From the NCBI RefSeq assembly GCF_901709675.1, contig NC_051101.1, positions 14,345,416 through 14,409,415 of the forward strand: a DNA stretch of 64,000 bases. Direction: 5' to 3'. Under the pieces are notes generated by a model. The model worked only from the letters and a program-made list of their open reading frames with translations. It was not told the origin of the DNA and did not search any database. This document shows, one piece after another, positions 51,854 through 62,924 of this stretch (position 1 is its first letter; every line of letters begins with the position of its first letter). This DNA comes from Syngnathus acus (lineage: Eukaryota; Chordata; Actinopteri; Syngnathiformes; Syngnathidae). A program made the position numbers and the translations under genes.

Positions 51854-54482
51854 TTCCTCTCACGCAGACTTTTCCAACCGCCCGCTCATACTTTCAGAAG
51901 TTTGCCGGTGCGGAAGGCCAACTTCTCGAGGAAATCCTCTGCCGAGCTCCACGTGGGGATGCGGTACGTCTTCTGGATGTACTCCGGCTTGGCCCGCTCC
52001 AGCACTGCACCGATGTGCTCCTCGGGGTCCTTGATCTTCTCCACTTGGACCTTTCGTGAAGAGGGATAGGAGTGCAGCAGGTTTTAAGCCTCAAGTATTT
52101 TGTTTTGTAACACACTCCAAGAAATAGGAAAGAAAAGTCCGACGTACCACTCCTTAAGAACAATATCCGTTTCGCTGTCCTCTGAAGGGTAGACCACACC
52201 GGGACAATCAATGAGGAAGATGCGTCGCATCAAAGTGATATACTGCCACACCTGGGACCAAGCCCAACAAAAAAAAATATCTTCAGATCATTACACATTT
52301 AGATAGAAATGTGATAGATAGATAGAAAACACATTTGGATGCTTTGCTTTCATCATCTGCTCCACTGCTTAGTAGTAGATCTTTTTTTTTTATGTGCCAT
52401 TGAGAAAGTGTACCTTGGTTTCTCCAGCAATGGGCGCCACATTGCAGACTTTCTTGGAGCGCAGTGTGTTGATGACAGAGCTTTTGCCCACGTTGGGGTA
52501 ACCGATGAAGCCCACGCTGATCTGTTTCTTATCTGTGTGGAGCTGCAAGGGAAGAAAGAAAAAAAGAAGTTACCTTTCAGTTGATAGGTTTTGTTTTCGA
52601 AAAGCTTTAGCGAGTCTACCTTGCCAAACTGCCTGAGGAGCTGAATGAGGGAGCCTTTACCAAACGAGTTGGTGAGACTGGCGTGGAAAGCCAGGGTGGG
52701 GTACTCCTGGGACAATAGCGCCACCCAGCGTTTCTGGTTGAACACAGAGCCAGCCCGTGTTTCAGTCAAGCTGCTCAAGAGTCAAGAGATGCCGGCCGGC
52801 CAAGCTGGAGGAAGGGAAGTCTTACGGTGACCCAAGTAGGGATGAGGTCGCACTTGTTAAGCACAAAGATCAAGTGCTTCCACGACTTCTCCTTCTTGAT
52901 GTAAGCCTCGATACTCTGCGAGCGGGTGCCCATCGGGTCGCGGGCGTCCAGCACTTGGATGACGACGTCGGACGAGTCGATCACCTGGAGTGGGCAAAAA
53001 GCACCCGTTTGTTGACTTTCCCAATTGAGCGCACAGGATCCATGTTAGCGTGCAACCATACCTTGTAAAGTTCTCCCCAAATCCTCTTGGACTGACCCTT
53101 TTTGAAAATCTCTTCGCGGACCGCGTCCCTGTTGCAAACCAAATATATATATGTATATTTCGATTTCTTTGTGTGTCTTGGCATGTGAAGAAATTGACAA
53201 TAAAGCAGACTTTGACTTTGAAATTCGTATTTTGTAGCTCCGCAAGATGCTGCGCTAAAGTAATTCTGCGTCACCGGGCCTTACCGGACCCCCGTGTCCT
53301 CCGTCACCAAGTCTTTGTCCTTTTCGGCACTGTAGCTCAAGGACGAAGCTTCGGCTCGCTCCAACAGGTCCTTGACGTCGGTCACCACAAGACTGGGCCG
53401 CTTCCGCTGTGCCTTGGGTCCAAACGTGGTCTGAAAAGCCTCCGTGTCTAAAATGTGCACTTTGGAGTTCTGCCAAAAGAAGCAGGAGAGGTTGTTGTCA
53501 TGTTGGGGCATGACTACAAAAATGGATCTCTTGTGTTTGAAGTTGCGTCGTAGGACATGAGCCTGATTTTTCACTCACGTGCGCTTTGACTCGGTCGTGC
53601 AGCAGCGTCATAGGCACTTTGCTCGGTCTCATCACAACGCGGTACGGATCCTTCTTCACAGCACCCATCTCTTCTTGGAACTTCTGCAGGGATGATTGCT
53701 TGATCACCCGGGTGTTTGCTGCATGACAAAAAGTTGCAAATGAACCCCTGTGTTACTTGCGCGGCAATTTGACCTGTCCTACATGTGTCCGAAACAAATA
53801 CAGGTTGAAATGTTGCTTTGGTGTTTACATTTTAAACAGATGACACAACAGGTCTTCAACATACACTCGCATAACAATAGCAAATCTGCCATTGAACTCA
53901 CTAAACCACTTGATGTTGGGTTCAACTCGAGCCACTGTCCCGGGAGTCACAGTAGACTGGTATTGTAAGGGCTTGACGACTTTTCCTCTGTTGTTACTGG
54001 TTTAAAAAAAACAAAAACAAAACAACGGATTCAGGTCAGGCACACGTGTCACAACATTGCAGCAGTTTCTATGCAATTAAACACACACAAAAAAAACAAA
54101 TCAATTACCATCTCTGTTTTTGTCGGTACATATTCAGACGTCTGATGGTAGCGCGATCCCTCATGGTGCTGCCCCCACCCGTGACCCGATCTGGGGGGGA
54201 ACAACACAATTACATTGACAAATATTTCATGTGATTTATTGTGATGATGGGCTACACTCCAACACAAGTCTGTCTTCTTTGCATGCTATTTTCTATTTCC
54301 AGTATCCACTATTGCTGCTGTAATGATGCAAGTTTCTCGTACTGATCTTGAGCTTACACTAAATGTCAGTCGGCTGACTGTAAACAAACCGTGTGGCTAA
54401 CGAAGTTAGCTTACTTACCAGGGTTGCTGCTGGACGTCGAACGATTTATCGAGCTTTTTCCCTTGAATTGAGGTTTCACCAT
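50282..54482 (-). CDS. gnl2: Nucleolar GTP-binding protein 2 (NOG2/Nog2p family)
   Basis: Circularly permuted GTPase needed for nuclear pre-60S ribosome maturation. Minus-strand exons: 54419-54482 ([11 protein letters not shown]), 54109-54190, 53902-53996, 53579-53718, 53285-53469, 53062-53128, 52826-52984, 52620-52733, 52414-52542, 52148-52251, 51892-52050, 51520-51626, 51004-51453, 50835-50899, 50567-50658 and 50282-50430. GTPase motifs appear in permuted order: DARDPMGTR and NKCD (G4) at 52826-52984, GYPNVGKSS (G1) and PIAGETK (G2) at 52414-52542, DCPGVVYP (G3) at 52148-52251. An acidic region (51004-51453) and a basic end with [15 protein letters not shown] follow. Exons 1-9 are clean. 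Exons 10, 12, 13 and 16 carry one-base indels (e.g. 52152-52153, several at 51520-51626, 51243-51244, 51297-51300, 51085-51086), all restoring human-like sequence when corrected. Confidence 0.92.
51815..51849. repeat. (GA)n microsatellite
   Basis: Perfect GA run in a short gnl2 intron, 43 bp from the exon that starts at 51892. Confidence 0.95.
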
Positions 54483-54615
54483 CTTGACCGTTCAACCGGC
54501 GAAGCCGTCTCAGATATATATTTAAAAAAACGGCTCCAAATAAATGTGCCAAAAGGTGAAGTTCGTTGTTATTTCTTTTTTCGTTCGACGACGCGCAGCA
54601 CACGTGTCGACAATC

Positions 54616-55131
54616 GTGTTGGCTCGTGAGTGAACGATTCGTTCAAAAGAAGGAATCTTTTCAGTGAATGTGAGTGACTGAACGGATGTGTGAGTGAACG
54701 AGGGAGCCCACTTTTTTTTCCTGCTCGTTTTCTCCAAGCTACCGGCAACGGCGGGGAGATGATGCTTCTATATATATATATATATATAATGTACTTTTAT
54801 TATTTTTATTTGAATCAACTTTTATTTTCAAACTTGTCTGTTGTTTGAGTGTTTTGTTTTTATTTTTGCGCATGAAAACAGAAAGATCGGACATTTGGTT
54901 AATTGGTTTATATGACAATATGCGTATGTGTTTTACGTTATGTGTAATATGTGTTGGTGTCCCCCGAAATAACAAATGTAGGCAGATTGTGTAACCAAGT
55001 CACCCAATGGCCCAATGTCTTTGTTTGAGTGTCTTTTTATTTCTTTCCGTATTCCGTGAACGATTCTTTTGAACGAATATTTTGAGTGAACTGATTCTAA
55101 AGAGTCAGTTCACTTCAAATGCACATCACTA
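54616..55131. mobile_element. MITE-like element, copy B
   Basis: About 516 bp, non-coding, sharing both ends and much of the interior with copy A at 43332-45892 in the same orientation. Shared features are GTGTTGGCTCGTGAG, CGATTCGTTCAAAAGAA, TTTTCTCCAAGCTA, TTTATATGACAATATG, GTAATATGTGTTGGTGTCCC and the end AATGCACATCACT. It carries a (TA)n tract at 54769-54788. It lacks the tandem array found in copy A. It starts about 134 bp upstream of the gnl2 ATG. Confidence 0.75.
54769..54788. repeat. (TA)n tract
   Basis: Short perfect TA run inside MITE copy B. Confidence 0.9.
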
Positions 55132-55359
55132 CAGTGAGCTGGGGTGCCTACGGTAAACGAGAAAGCTCAATTCAAATAGAAGAATAGTTTTTGCTTTGCA
55201 AGGTTCCTTGTTTCGACTTGTCACTGACGCAGCAGATCTTTCTTTTTATTGTTGTCATTTTGTGGTCACACACACACACACGTTCACACACAAGCATTCA
55301 CACCGTCATACGCGGGAATCGAAATCACGGTGTCGACAGGCAAGTGTACCCCTCCACTG

Positions 55360-55693
55360 CAGGGGTGTCAAAGTCCTTTTTTTGGCGGGCCGCATTGTAG
55401 TCATAGCTTCTTTCGGAGGGCCATTATGACTGTCAACCCAAATCAATGTATGAGCACCTCATATTATATCCAGTCAAAGCTGCAAAACAAACGGACAAAT
55501 AACTGGTTTTCAAATCAGACGAGTAAAAACTGGTGAAATCTTTGAAAAAAAAAGATATGATTAAAAGTGAAGACAATTTGCAATTCTAGTCATGACACGT
55601 GAATTTGATGCACAATTTGTCTTGGCGGGCCACCTAAAATGATGCGGCGGGCCGTATCTGGCCCCCGGCCGGGCCTTGAGTTTGACACCAGTG
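55360..55693. mobile_element. hAT-type non-autonomous element (MITE)
   Basis: Starts CAGGGGTGTCAAAGT and ends TTTGACACCAGTG, inverted termini of the kind seen in vertebrate hAT MITEs. Internal GGCGGGCCGCATTG and GGCGGGCCGTATCTGG are subterminal repeats. No open frame. An 8-bp target duplication is not evident, so the precise ends are approximate. Confidence 0.75.
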
Positions 55694-56308
55694 CCCTACC
55701 CCATCAGCCACTCACTCCCCTGACGCAGCAGCAAGAGAGTTTCAAACTGTCATATTTTTCTCCTTTCAACAATCTCATTACGATAGCATCGGAGTGCTCT
55801 CAGTTCCCCGCCGCCCCTGAAGGCAGCACTTTTGAGAAAATGTGTCTCCCCTGAGTAGAAAACAAAAAGTAGTTCCAAGAGACCGTTTTAATAAGAAAAG
55901 TTTTTACAAGTCACCTTGCACACCTCGATTGCGTCATATCGAGTACATCTAAAACATCGAGGGTAACAAAAATAGGTATTTGTGAATAAAAGCAAGAGAG
56001 CTGAAGTGTAAGATAAGTGTTTAAAACAAAACATAAGGCCACAGTGTCAGCATGAGAACAACTTTTAGTATTGCGTTGACACATCCTGAAAACTTCTGCT
56101 ATTGCACAAAGAGGGTAAAAATAGAAGTTGTGAGGGGAAGAACTGCTACAAGGAGACGGACGACAGCTGAACAAACGCATACCGACCGAGCGAGGTATGT
56201 TCCAAAAACCTTATCTTTCGGTGTTAGCAAGCTTCAACTTCTTTTCTTTAGGTGATAGTCTGTCTTCAACATTGTAGCAGGCACGGACAATTATGTAGGA
56301 TTGGAACC

Positions 56309-56371
56309 TTTTTCTTTCTTTCTTGCTTTCTTGCTTGCTTTCTTGCTTTCTTTCTTGCTTTCTTGCTTTTT
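56309..56371. repeat. TTTC/TTGC pyrimidine-rich microsatellite
   Basis: Imperfect alternation of CTTT and CTTG units. Confidence 0.9.
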
Positions 56372-56538
56372 ATTGTTTGAACCTTTAGTAGTCCTTTTCA
56401 AAAGTGAAGTTGAGCAATACATTTCAACCAAATCAATTCATATGTATTGTAGCTTTTCATTTGAAATCGAACGACTTCATTCCAAAATTTCTCATCAATG
56501 TCAAATCATCAAACAAAAATGACCAAATGTATGTGTGT

Positions 56539-56569
56539 GAGCGAGCGAGAGAGAGAGAGAGAGAGAGAG
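56539..56569. repeat. (GA)n microsatellite
   Basis: GA run about 80 bp upstream of the siglec-like start codon. Confidence 0.95.
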
Positions 56570-56649
56570 CAGTGTATGTCCGTTCATATGTGCAACCTTT
56601 GTCAGGAAAATAGCAGAACTTCAAGTTGGCGCAACAGTCTGGCTTTAGG

Positions 56650-59600
56650 ATGTTCTTTCTCACCTGGGCTGCTTTGTTCTTCCATGTGAGCGACTACACA
56701 GCAGGTATGAAAACAATCACCGATACGTTCATAAATACATGGCAAAAAGTCCAATCTCACCATTGTGAGCGAGTGACGTGCGCTTGCGACAGCGAAGCCG
56801 AGCGAGCAGTGACGACGCAACTCTTTGAAAGCTTTTTTCCTTCTACGCTTTGTGCCAGAGTCTTGATGTCAAAGTTGTCCATCAGTCAACTTTTCAAAAA
56901 GCCATTTTCACCTACGTATCTCCATGAGTCTTCATGTCGACAGTGACTGAAGTCAAATTTGCTCCAACTGGGATGTTCATGAAATCATAACAGAACGAAT
57001 GCAAATCCCTTTCCCCCTGTATTTGAAAGGGTTTCGTTTTTGCTACAGCTATTTCGTATTTCGACAGCATAAGATGGTTTGGTGTTTTCAAATGTTTTTG
57101 CTGGTTTCATTTCGAAGCAGTCGCCTCACACAGCGACGACTTCTGCGAGAAGGGCTTTTGCATCAGCCTCAGCAAAAGCCAAATTGTGTCCGAGGTGGGA
57201 CTCTGCGTGGTCATCCCGTGCTCCTTCTCCTCCGCCTCCGACTTCACGCCTCACAGCTTGGTGTGGTTCAAGTGCCCCCAAAGCAAAAGCAGATGCAGCG
57301 ACACGGAGATCATCTTCCACTCCAAGAACAGCGGCAAAATCCAAGAGCACTTCCGGGGTCGAGTTGGAATGTTGGAGCCCGACGTGCGTCGCAGGAACTG
57401 CAGCATCGTGATCAACGACCTCACATTCTCCGACTCCGGATCCTATCAGCTGAGAGTCAACGGCTTTGTGTCGTCCAACCCGGACGGATTTACCTTCAGG
57501 CGACGAGTGTCGGTCACCGTAACACGTAAGTGTCAAGGTGACCTCCCATATAAGGAGGAAACCATCTGATCCAAATGAGATCACTTCCTTGTTTTCATTT
57601 TGCAATGAAATTCAATCCGCTTCAATTGGATCAGGTCTCAGGAAACCCACTGTGCTGCTCCCCAAGATGACTGCCGGTCAAGCAGCGACGCTCACCTGCG
57701 TGGCCCCGGGCCTCTGCTCCGCCGCCTTCATCCCCACCATCAATTGGGCGTGGAGTGGAGCCACGGACAACGACACTCGCCCCGACCCGGATTTGGGGAT
57801 GTCTGCTCAGAGATACTATTCAACTTTGACCTTTAACGCCACCGCCGAACACCACGGCCGCGGCGTCACTTGCGCAGTCTCCTTCTGGAGAGTCAACGTG
57901 ACCACGGAGATGACGGTGACGCTGAATGTTAGCTGTGAGTAGCGCACGTTGACAACTTGCAGGACTTGTTTCTGCAATTGAATCCAATGGATGGGATCAT
58001 TGAGCTGTCATTTTGCTGCATGGTCTTGAAATAGACAGCCCCTTTCACTCCTTGGCAGCGACCAGTAGAGTCAGCCGTTCCTACCTTAACGAAAGGGGCT
58101 GCTTTCCAAAGAGAAACAGGAAGTAAACACCATGGTGACACGGACAGCAACAAATTCTTAATCATGCAATCCAAAAACAATCCAATCCAATCCATGCCAC
58201 GGTTGACCTTTGTTTTCCTCCCAGATGCCAAGCTTCCATCCATTTTGGGGCAGACGACATTGAAGAGAGGTGACACCCTGAGTCTTTTGTGCAACGCTGA
58301 CAGTTTCCCGCCCTCTTCCATCACGTGGAACTATTCCAACGTGACAAATGCGCCGCTCGGATCACAGCTGAAGCCAAGCTTAGCTAGCGCCGCTCTCGTT
58401 ATCCCCAACGTAACGGCGGCCCACTCCGGACGCTACGAGTGCGTCGCGACAAACCGTACGGTGCACGTGGATGTGACGGTGACATGTGAGTAGAGTGAAA
58501 TTCAATTGGATTGAATTGCTTTATTGTCACTCTTAACGCAGTGTGAAAATCAGTTTGGCAGGTCATGCGCATACATAGTCGATATAAAATACAGATCAAA
58601 TGTGATACAAATAATAAACAAGAATCAAGTCCCTAGGTTTGAGCCGCTCCGAGATGTTACCGTGTTCAGTCGGTCTTGAGAGATCTGTCAAAATGCGTCC
58701 GCTCTGGGAGACAGACAGACAGACAGACAGACGGCTTGGAAAAGGGCTGGCGGCCAAAGAGTGAAAAGCTAGCTCAAGCTAGCTAGCAAATTGTTTGACA
58801 GTTGCTGCAATTTGGAGGAGATAGTGTACTCCAGGTTGATTTTGGATGAAGTGATGTTATTTATGTCGGAATTCTTAATATAGCCAGTTGTCAACATCTT
58901 TACAGGGGATTTGAGCGACTTGCATTTTTGGGGGTTTTGTCACTGTAGTTTCATGCTAATTGTGTACTTGTGCAGGGTTCGCAGGGATCGTCAACGGGTC
59001 TGGTTGTTGGCTCCGGGGTCAGCTGTTGACCTGCGTGTGCATCAGCGGCGGGGTCCCGCCACCCACCATCGCATGGCCGTCGCTGGCCAACAGGACGGTC
59101 TGCGGCGCCGTTACTGCCGTTTCCGACGACAGCGTCAACAGCAGCGTCACGCTAATCGGCGACCATCTCAACATCTCTGCCGTGGAGTGTGTGAGCGTGC
59201 ATAAAGATGGCGAGGACAGGAAAATACTCAAGCTTCAAATAACATTGGAACAAGAAGGTAAGAATGGCTTTTAAGTTGAATGTGTCATTGGTTTCTTTGG
59301 AAAAATCCACTCCTTTTCAGATGTTATCGTAATCCACCCATTTTCATTCAGACCAAGGGATGAAAACGTTGGTATCCATGCTTCGTCCGGACGTCTTTGT
59401 TGCATTTTTCAGCGGTGCGCTTGTGTCTGCTTTGTTGTGCTGGCTGGCCAGGACCTGCTGCAGGTACACAATCTTCTTTTTTTTTTTGAGTTGGACACAT
59501 CTTCACATTTGTGTCCATGTCTCCTTCCAGTAAAGCAAAGAAAAGCCCCGGCGGGCGTTTGGATCTGGAGCCGTTGGCCTCGCAAGTACGCGATTCATTG

Positions 59601-60264
59601 AACAGCTAAGACTCACAGTTTGGTTTTACTGTCGAAATGAATGGCAATCGAATTTGCTTTGCTATCTTCCAAAAAAGCAGCATCAAAAGTGAAAATTGAT
59701 GATATCAGATAGCTCATTAGCCAGCAGCTAACGCTAGCAGATGATATCGCTCGGGGGTTTGGTTTCCAGAGTAAAACCATTCCTAACCGTCATCGGTGTC
59801 AAACTAGATCTAGCGACAGTGTCTAGAAAGAATTCCAATCAGCGGTTGCCTCGAAATACTTTCAAAGGCTCTTTTAATTGAGTAGCTCACACTAGTTCCT
59901 AGTTCTCTGAATACTTGAGAACGCAATTCTTTAGAAGAGGGTGATGACATTTCAGGTGGACGTTCTCTCTCGTCAGCAATACAACCTCAAAAATGTTGGA
60001 TGCGAGGAGGACAGCAAAGCGGATGTGGCCTACGCCAGCATCAACTTTTCCGCAATGAGGAGAAACGACACCAGGAAAGTGACAACCAATCACCAGGGCA
60101 CTGAGTATGCCATGATCAAAACCAAGGAGGATGCTGACCAATTACTCGAGCGTAATGACGATAACGAAGAGGAGGGAATCATGGTGGAGGATGGAACACA
60201 ATGCATCAGTGACAAGCAAGAGAGGGATGAGAACGAGGAGGCCTTGTACTCAAACGTGGGATGA
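56650..60264 (+). CDS. Siglec-like inhibitory Ig-superfamily receptor
   Basis: Type I membrane receptor of the siglec (CD22/CD33) kind. Exons: 56650-56704, 57121-57525, 57635-57934, 58225-58485, 58976-59257, 59352-59463, 59531-59585 and 59956-60264; every junction is GT-AG with matching phase, giving about 592 aa. Order: signal peptide [19 protein letters not shown]-set domain (residues 19-153) with [15 protein letters not shown], the siglec-type [17 protein letters not shown], and an Arg at QLRV where sialic-acid binding siglecs have theirs; three C2-like domains ([38 protein letters not shown]); a membrane segment around residues 446-466 ([16 protein letters not shown]); and a tail with ITIM VAYASI (Tyr 516), ITSM-like TEYAMI (Tyr 541) and ALYSNV (Tyr 588). 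Start: the ATG at 56650 directly begins a good signal peptide. Orthology to a named siglec cannot be decided by eye. Confidence 0.88.
58710..58733. repeat. (GACA)n microsatellite
   Basis: About six ACAG/GACA units in the intron between the third and fourth Ig exons of the siglec-like gene. Confidence 0.9.
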
Positions 60265-60980
60265 TGTCATGAACGGTCGGTCGGTCGGTCAATCTCCGCT
60301 GTGCCAAAGCAACAAAACAAAAAGTCACAGGGAAAATGTTCATTGAAGTGTATTGAAGACGACAATCGTGACAATGCACAATTTATCTACATGTGTTTCT
60401 AAACACTTTTTAGTTTTCATTTGATAGCCGTGTGATACTTGTATGACAATATTGAAAAAAAGAAAAATATCATGAAATGATTACAGACAATAGTATTTCA
60501 AGAGAAGTGGTACAGATAATGGATGGATTTTTTGGATGAAGTTATATCAGTAGATGTGCTTTTCAAAAGTAAATGCATCCAAATATAAAATGATGGATTA
60601 TTATATATTAAAATGTATGAATTCAATAGTATATGTATATATATTTGAAATCTGTCCTATAACATGAATATGTGTGGGTTAAATGTGTAAATAATATTCA
60701 AACAATGCGGTTGAAGAAAACTGGATGGAAAATCGTCAGTATATTTCTTTTCATTTTTTATCTTTTGATTTTGTTTTATGAAAATAATAATGTTTTAACG
60801 TTTAATACAGGTTTTATTTTTGAGTTGCCAAATGTTTCTCATGGATCTAATGAGATTATGCAGGTCAATTTGATGGCGTGTCCCCTGTGCTGCTCATTTA
60901 CAGCTCGACTTTATGTTCAAATTGCATTCAATTCCTGCAACACTACCTTGCACTCGTACATACTTCCATTTAGACATGAC

Positions 60981-61040
60981 AGTGAGTGAGTGAGTGAGTG
61001 AGTGAGTGAGTGAGTGAGTGAGTGAGTGAGTGAGTGAGTG
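60981..61040. repeat. (GAGT)n microsatellite
   Basis: About fifteen perfect AGTG/GAGT units. Confidence 0.97.
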
Positions 61041-61498
61041 TGATTAAACTTTATTGGATTACAAGAATGATGTTTCCTGTTAGGGCTGTGTAGGTGAGCG
61101 TCCAACATTTACAGGTAAACATTGTATTAAAATGACGCTTCCTACTGTGATAACTGTGCATACGTGTGTTTTTCCATTTCTTCCCTCCTAACATGATCTC
61201 ACATGCATGTACTGTGTGTTCTTAAACAGATTAAGCTTCTTTGGATTACGAGGTTCTGCTAGTAGGACAGACACACCTAAACACAACTACTAAGTGGACT
61301 GCTGCGCTGTGACGGTAAGGAAACGCTTCTGTTCTATATAGTTATGATTCATAAATGATATCAGTCGTTCTCAATTGGTAGGTCGGGTTCCAGCAGCAGG
61401 ATTGGGGAAAAAAATAACAACCTTGGTGTGTTTAATAAAACATACTTTCGATTACAATTTAGAGCACAGCGCGTAGTCGGAGGCAGGCAGGTTGGCTG

Positions 61499-61735
61499 TT
61501 TGGTGGAGGCGGGTGGGTGGTGGAGGCAGGCGGCGATCAGAAGCGTGCCCAAAGGCCGCCGAGGTGGGTGGTGGAGGCAGGCGGCGATCGGAGGCGTGCC
61601 CAAAGGCCGCCGAGGTGGGTGGTGGAGGCAGGCGGCGATCGCCGAGGAAGTAGTCGGGGCAGGCGGCGATCGGAAGCGCGCCCAAAGGCCGCCGAGCAAG
61701 TGGTCGGGGCAGGCGGCGATCAAAGCGCGGTCGGC
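61499..61735. repeat. 51-bp GC-rich minisatellite
   Basis: About 4.5 units containing GGAGGCAGGCGGCGATCG and GCCCAAAGGCCGCCGAG. The unit length, a multiple of three, and lack of stops keep long frames open on both strands (61428-61853 plus, 61452-61823 minus). I treat these as repeat artefacts. Confidence 0.85.
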
Positions 61736-61985
61736 GACAGAGACGCTTCAGGGCACAAAAGCAGCGGTGTCTGTCACGGGCAGGGTAAGCAGACGAAGCG
61801 ACAAGCACTGGCACAATACACACAGGTCGAGTAGGGGACCTAAGGAGCTGTAGCAGGTGCTGGCAATTCCTTGATTAGCAGCAAGTCAGGTGGAGACATG
61901 TGCATGCACGCACGGCCGTTATTGGAATCAAGTCAAAAGAGGCACCCGGTCTCAGCACAACAACGCATGTACGTATTTGCACATT

Positions 61986-62924
61986 TCATTCCACCTGATT
62001 TGCCATAGCTCCAACATGATTGGAACGAAAGAGGTTCTCGATGTGCTTGCGGATTTCTTTCAGCTTCAAGCCGTATACGATTGGATTGAGCAGAGGATTG
62101 TACACCACTGTTTGTACAGTCGTAATCAGTTGCACACTTTTGGGAAGTACCGACCCCAGTAGCCCGATGACGGCGTCGCATAGGACCAAAGCCACAGTTG
62201 CGATTAAAACAATCACATGCGGTAAACACGTATCCACGGCTTTTTTCCAGGCTAGACTATGATAGCTAACTATGAATATCTTGACGTATGTGAAGAGGAT
62301 GAGCAACACGGGAAGGAGCACCACAGTTGAGATACCGAAAAAAGTCCACCCCATCACTGGCATTGGTATCATACAGTAAATCTTCAACACTACACCGTTG
62401 CAAAAAATTCCACCCGAAGTCAAGTTGCAGATTTTTTGTTTGGACTGCATGAAAATTGTCACCATCAGCGGACAGGCTGGCAGAAACCAGGCCAAAGCCA
62501 AGCAAACGCTGAGCCTTCTCGCGCCCATGACCGAGGCGTACTGAAGAGGCCTGCAGATGGACACGTATCTGTCATAAGACATGACCAACAACAACGCGAT
62601 GTCAGACATACCTAAAGTGTAAAAAAAAAAAAACTGGACCAGACAAAAGGACAAAGAAATGCTCTGACGGTTCGACAAGACGTCCACAAAGAGTTTGGGA
62701 TAGACGGTAGTGCTGAGAAAAAGCGAGTTGAGGGACAAACATGCAACGCAAACATACATGGGCTCATGAAGGTTCCTGTGAATCCAGACCAGACAAATAA
62801 TGGTGCCGTTAGAGCAGAGGATGACAATATACATTGCCAACAAGAACAGAAAATAAACAGATCTGTACGTGTCCACGTCTATGAAGCCATCGAGGCTCAG
62901 CATCAGCGTGCCGTTCCCTTCCAT
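61986..62924 (-). CDS. Olfactory receptor (class A GPCR), intact
   Basis: Single-exon odorant receptor of 312 aa, the usual length. The start is the ATG at 62924 (MEGNGTL, with an N-glycosylation site NGT near the N-terminus); an upstream GTG at 62939 in the same frame is not a credible start. Receptor landmarks: NLHEPMYVCVACLSLNS at the end of TM1/start of TM2, Cys before TM3, MSYDRYVSICRPLQY at the end of TM3, conserved extracellular-loop cysteines around ICNLTSGGIFC, KAVDTCLPHVIVL before TM6 and PLLNPIVYGLKLKEIRKHI in TM7 and the tail. Seven hydrophobic segments are visible. It resembles fish OR clades rather than mammalian class II receptors, but the exact clade is a guess. No stop or frameshift. 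Confidence 0.93.
   Translation of the reverse strand: MEGNGTLMLSLDGFIDVDTYRSVYFLFLLAMYIVILCSNGTIICLVWIHRNLHEPMYVCVACLSLNSLFLSTTVYPKLFVDVLSNRQSISLSFCLVQFFFFYTLGMSDIALLLVMSYDRYVSICRPLQYASVMGARRLSVCLALAWFLPACPLMVTIFMQSKQKICNLTSGGIFCNGVVLKIYCMIPMPVMGWTFFGISTVVLLPVLLILFTYVKIFIVSYHSLAWKKAVDTCLPHVIVLIATVALVLCDAVIGLLGSVLPKSVQLITTVQTVVYNPLLNPIVYGLKLKEIRKHIENLFRSNHVGAMANQVE

Larger units (their letters stand above)
55694..56649. other. Upstream flank of the siglec-like gene
   Basis: No exon was recognised. It contains a TTTC/TTGC tract (56309-56371) and a GA tract (56539-56569). The promoter of the siglec-like gene is presumably here, but no core element is clear. Confidence 0.4.
60265..61985. other. 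Intergenic between siglec-like gene and olfactory receptor
   Basis: Siglec 3'UTR, AT-rich sequence (60500-60830), a GAGT microsatellite and a 51-bp minisatellite. No exon was recognised. A 105-aa open frame at 60672-60989 has a hydrophobic stretch but lies in AT-rich DNA and shows no family resemblance. Confidence 0.5.

Noticed and set aside
53143-53216. Tail resembling a fish SINE/LINE 3' end (GACAATAAAG, GACTTTGACTTTG)
   Set aside because: Only a short tail-like stretch is visible in a gnl2 intron; no head or body could be identified, so it was not listed as an element.
61428-61853. 141-aa plus and 123-aa minus frames over a GC-rich region
   Set aside because: Produced by a 51-bp minisatellite whose length is a multiple of three; both strands are open, which is not expected of a gene.
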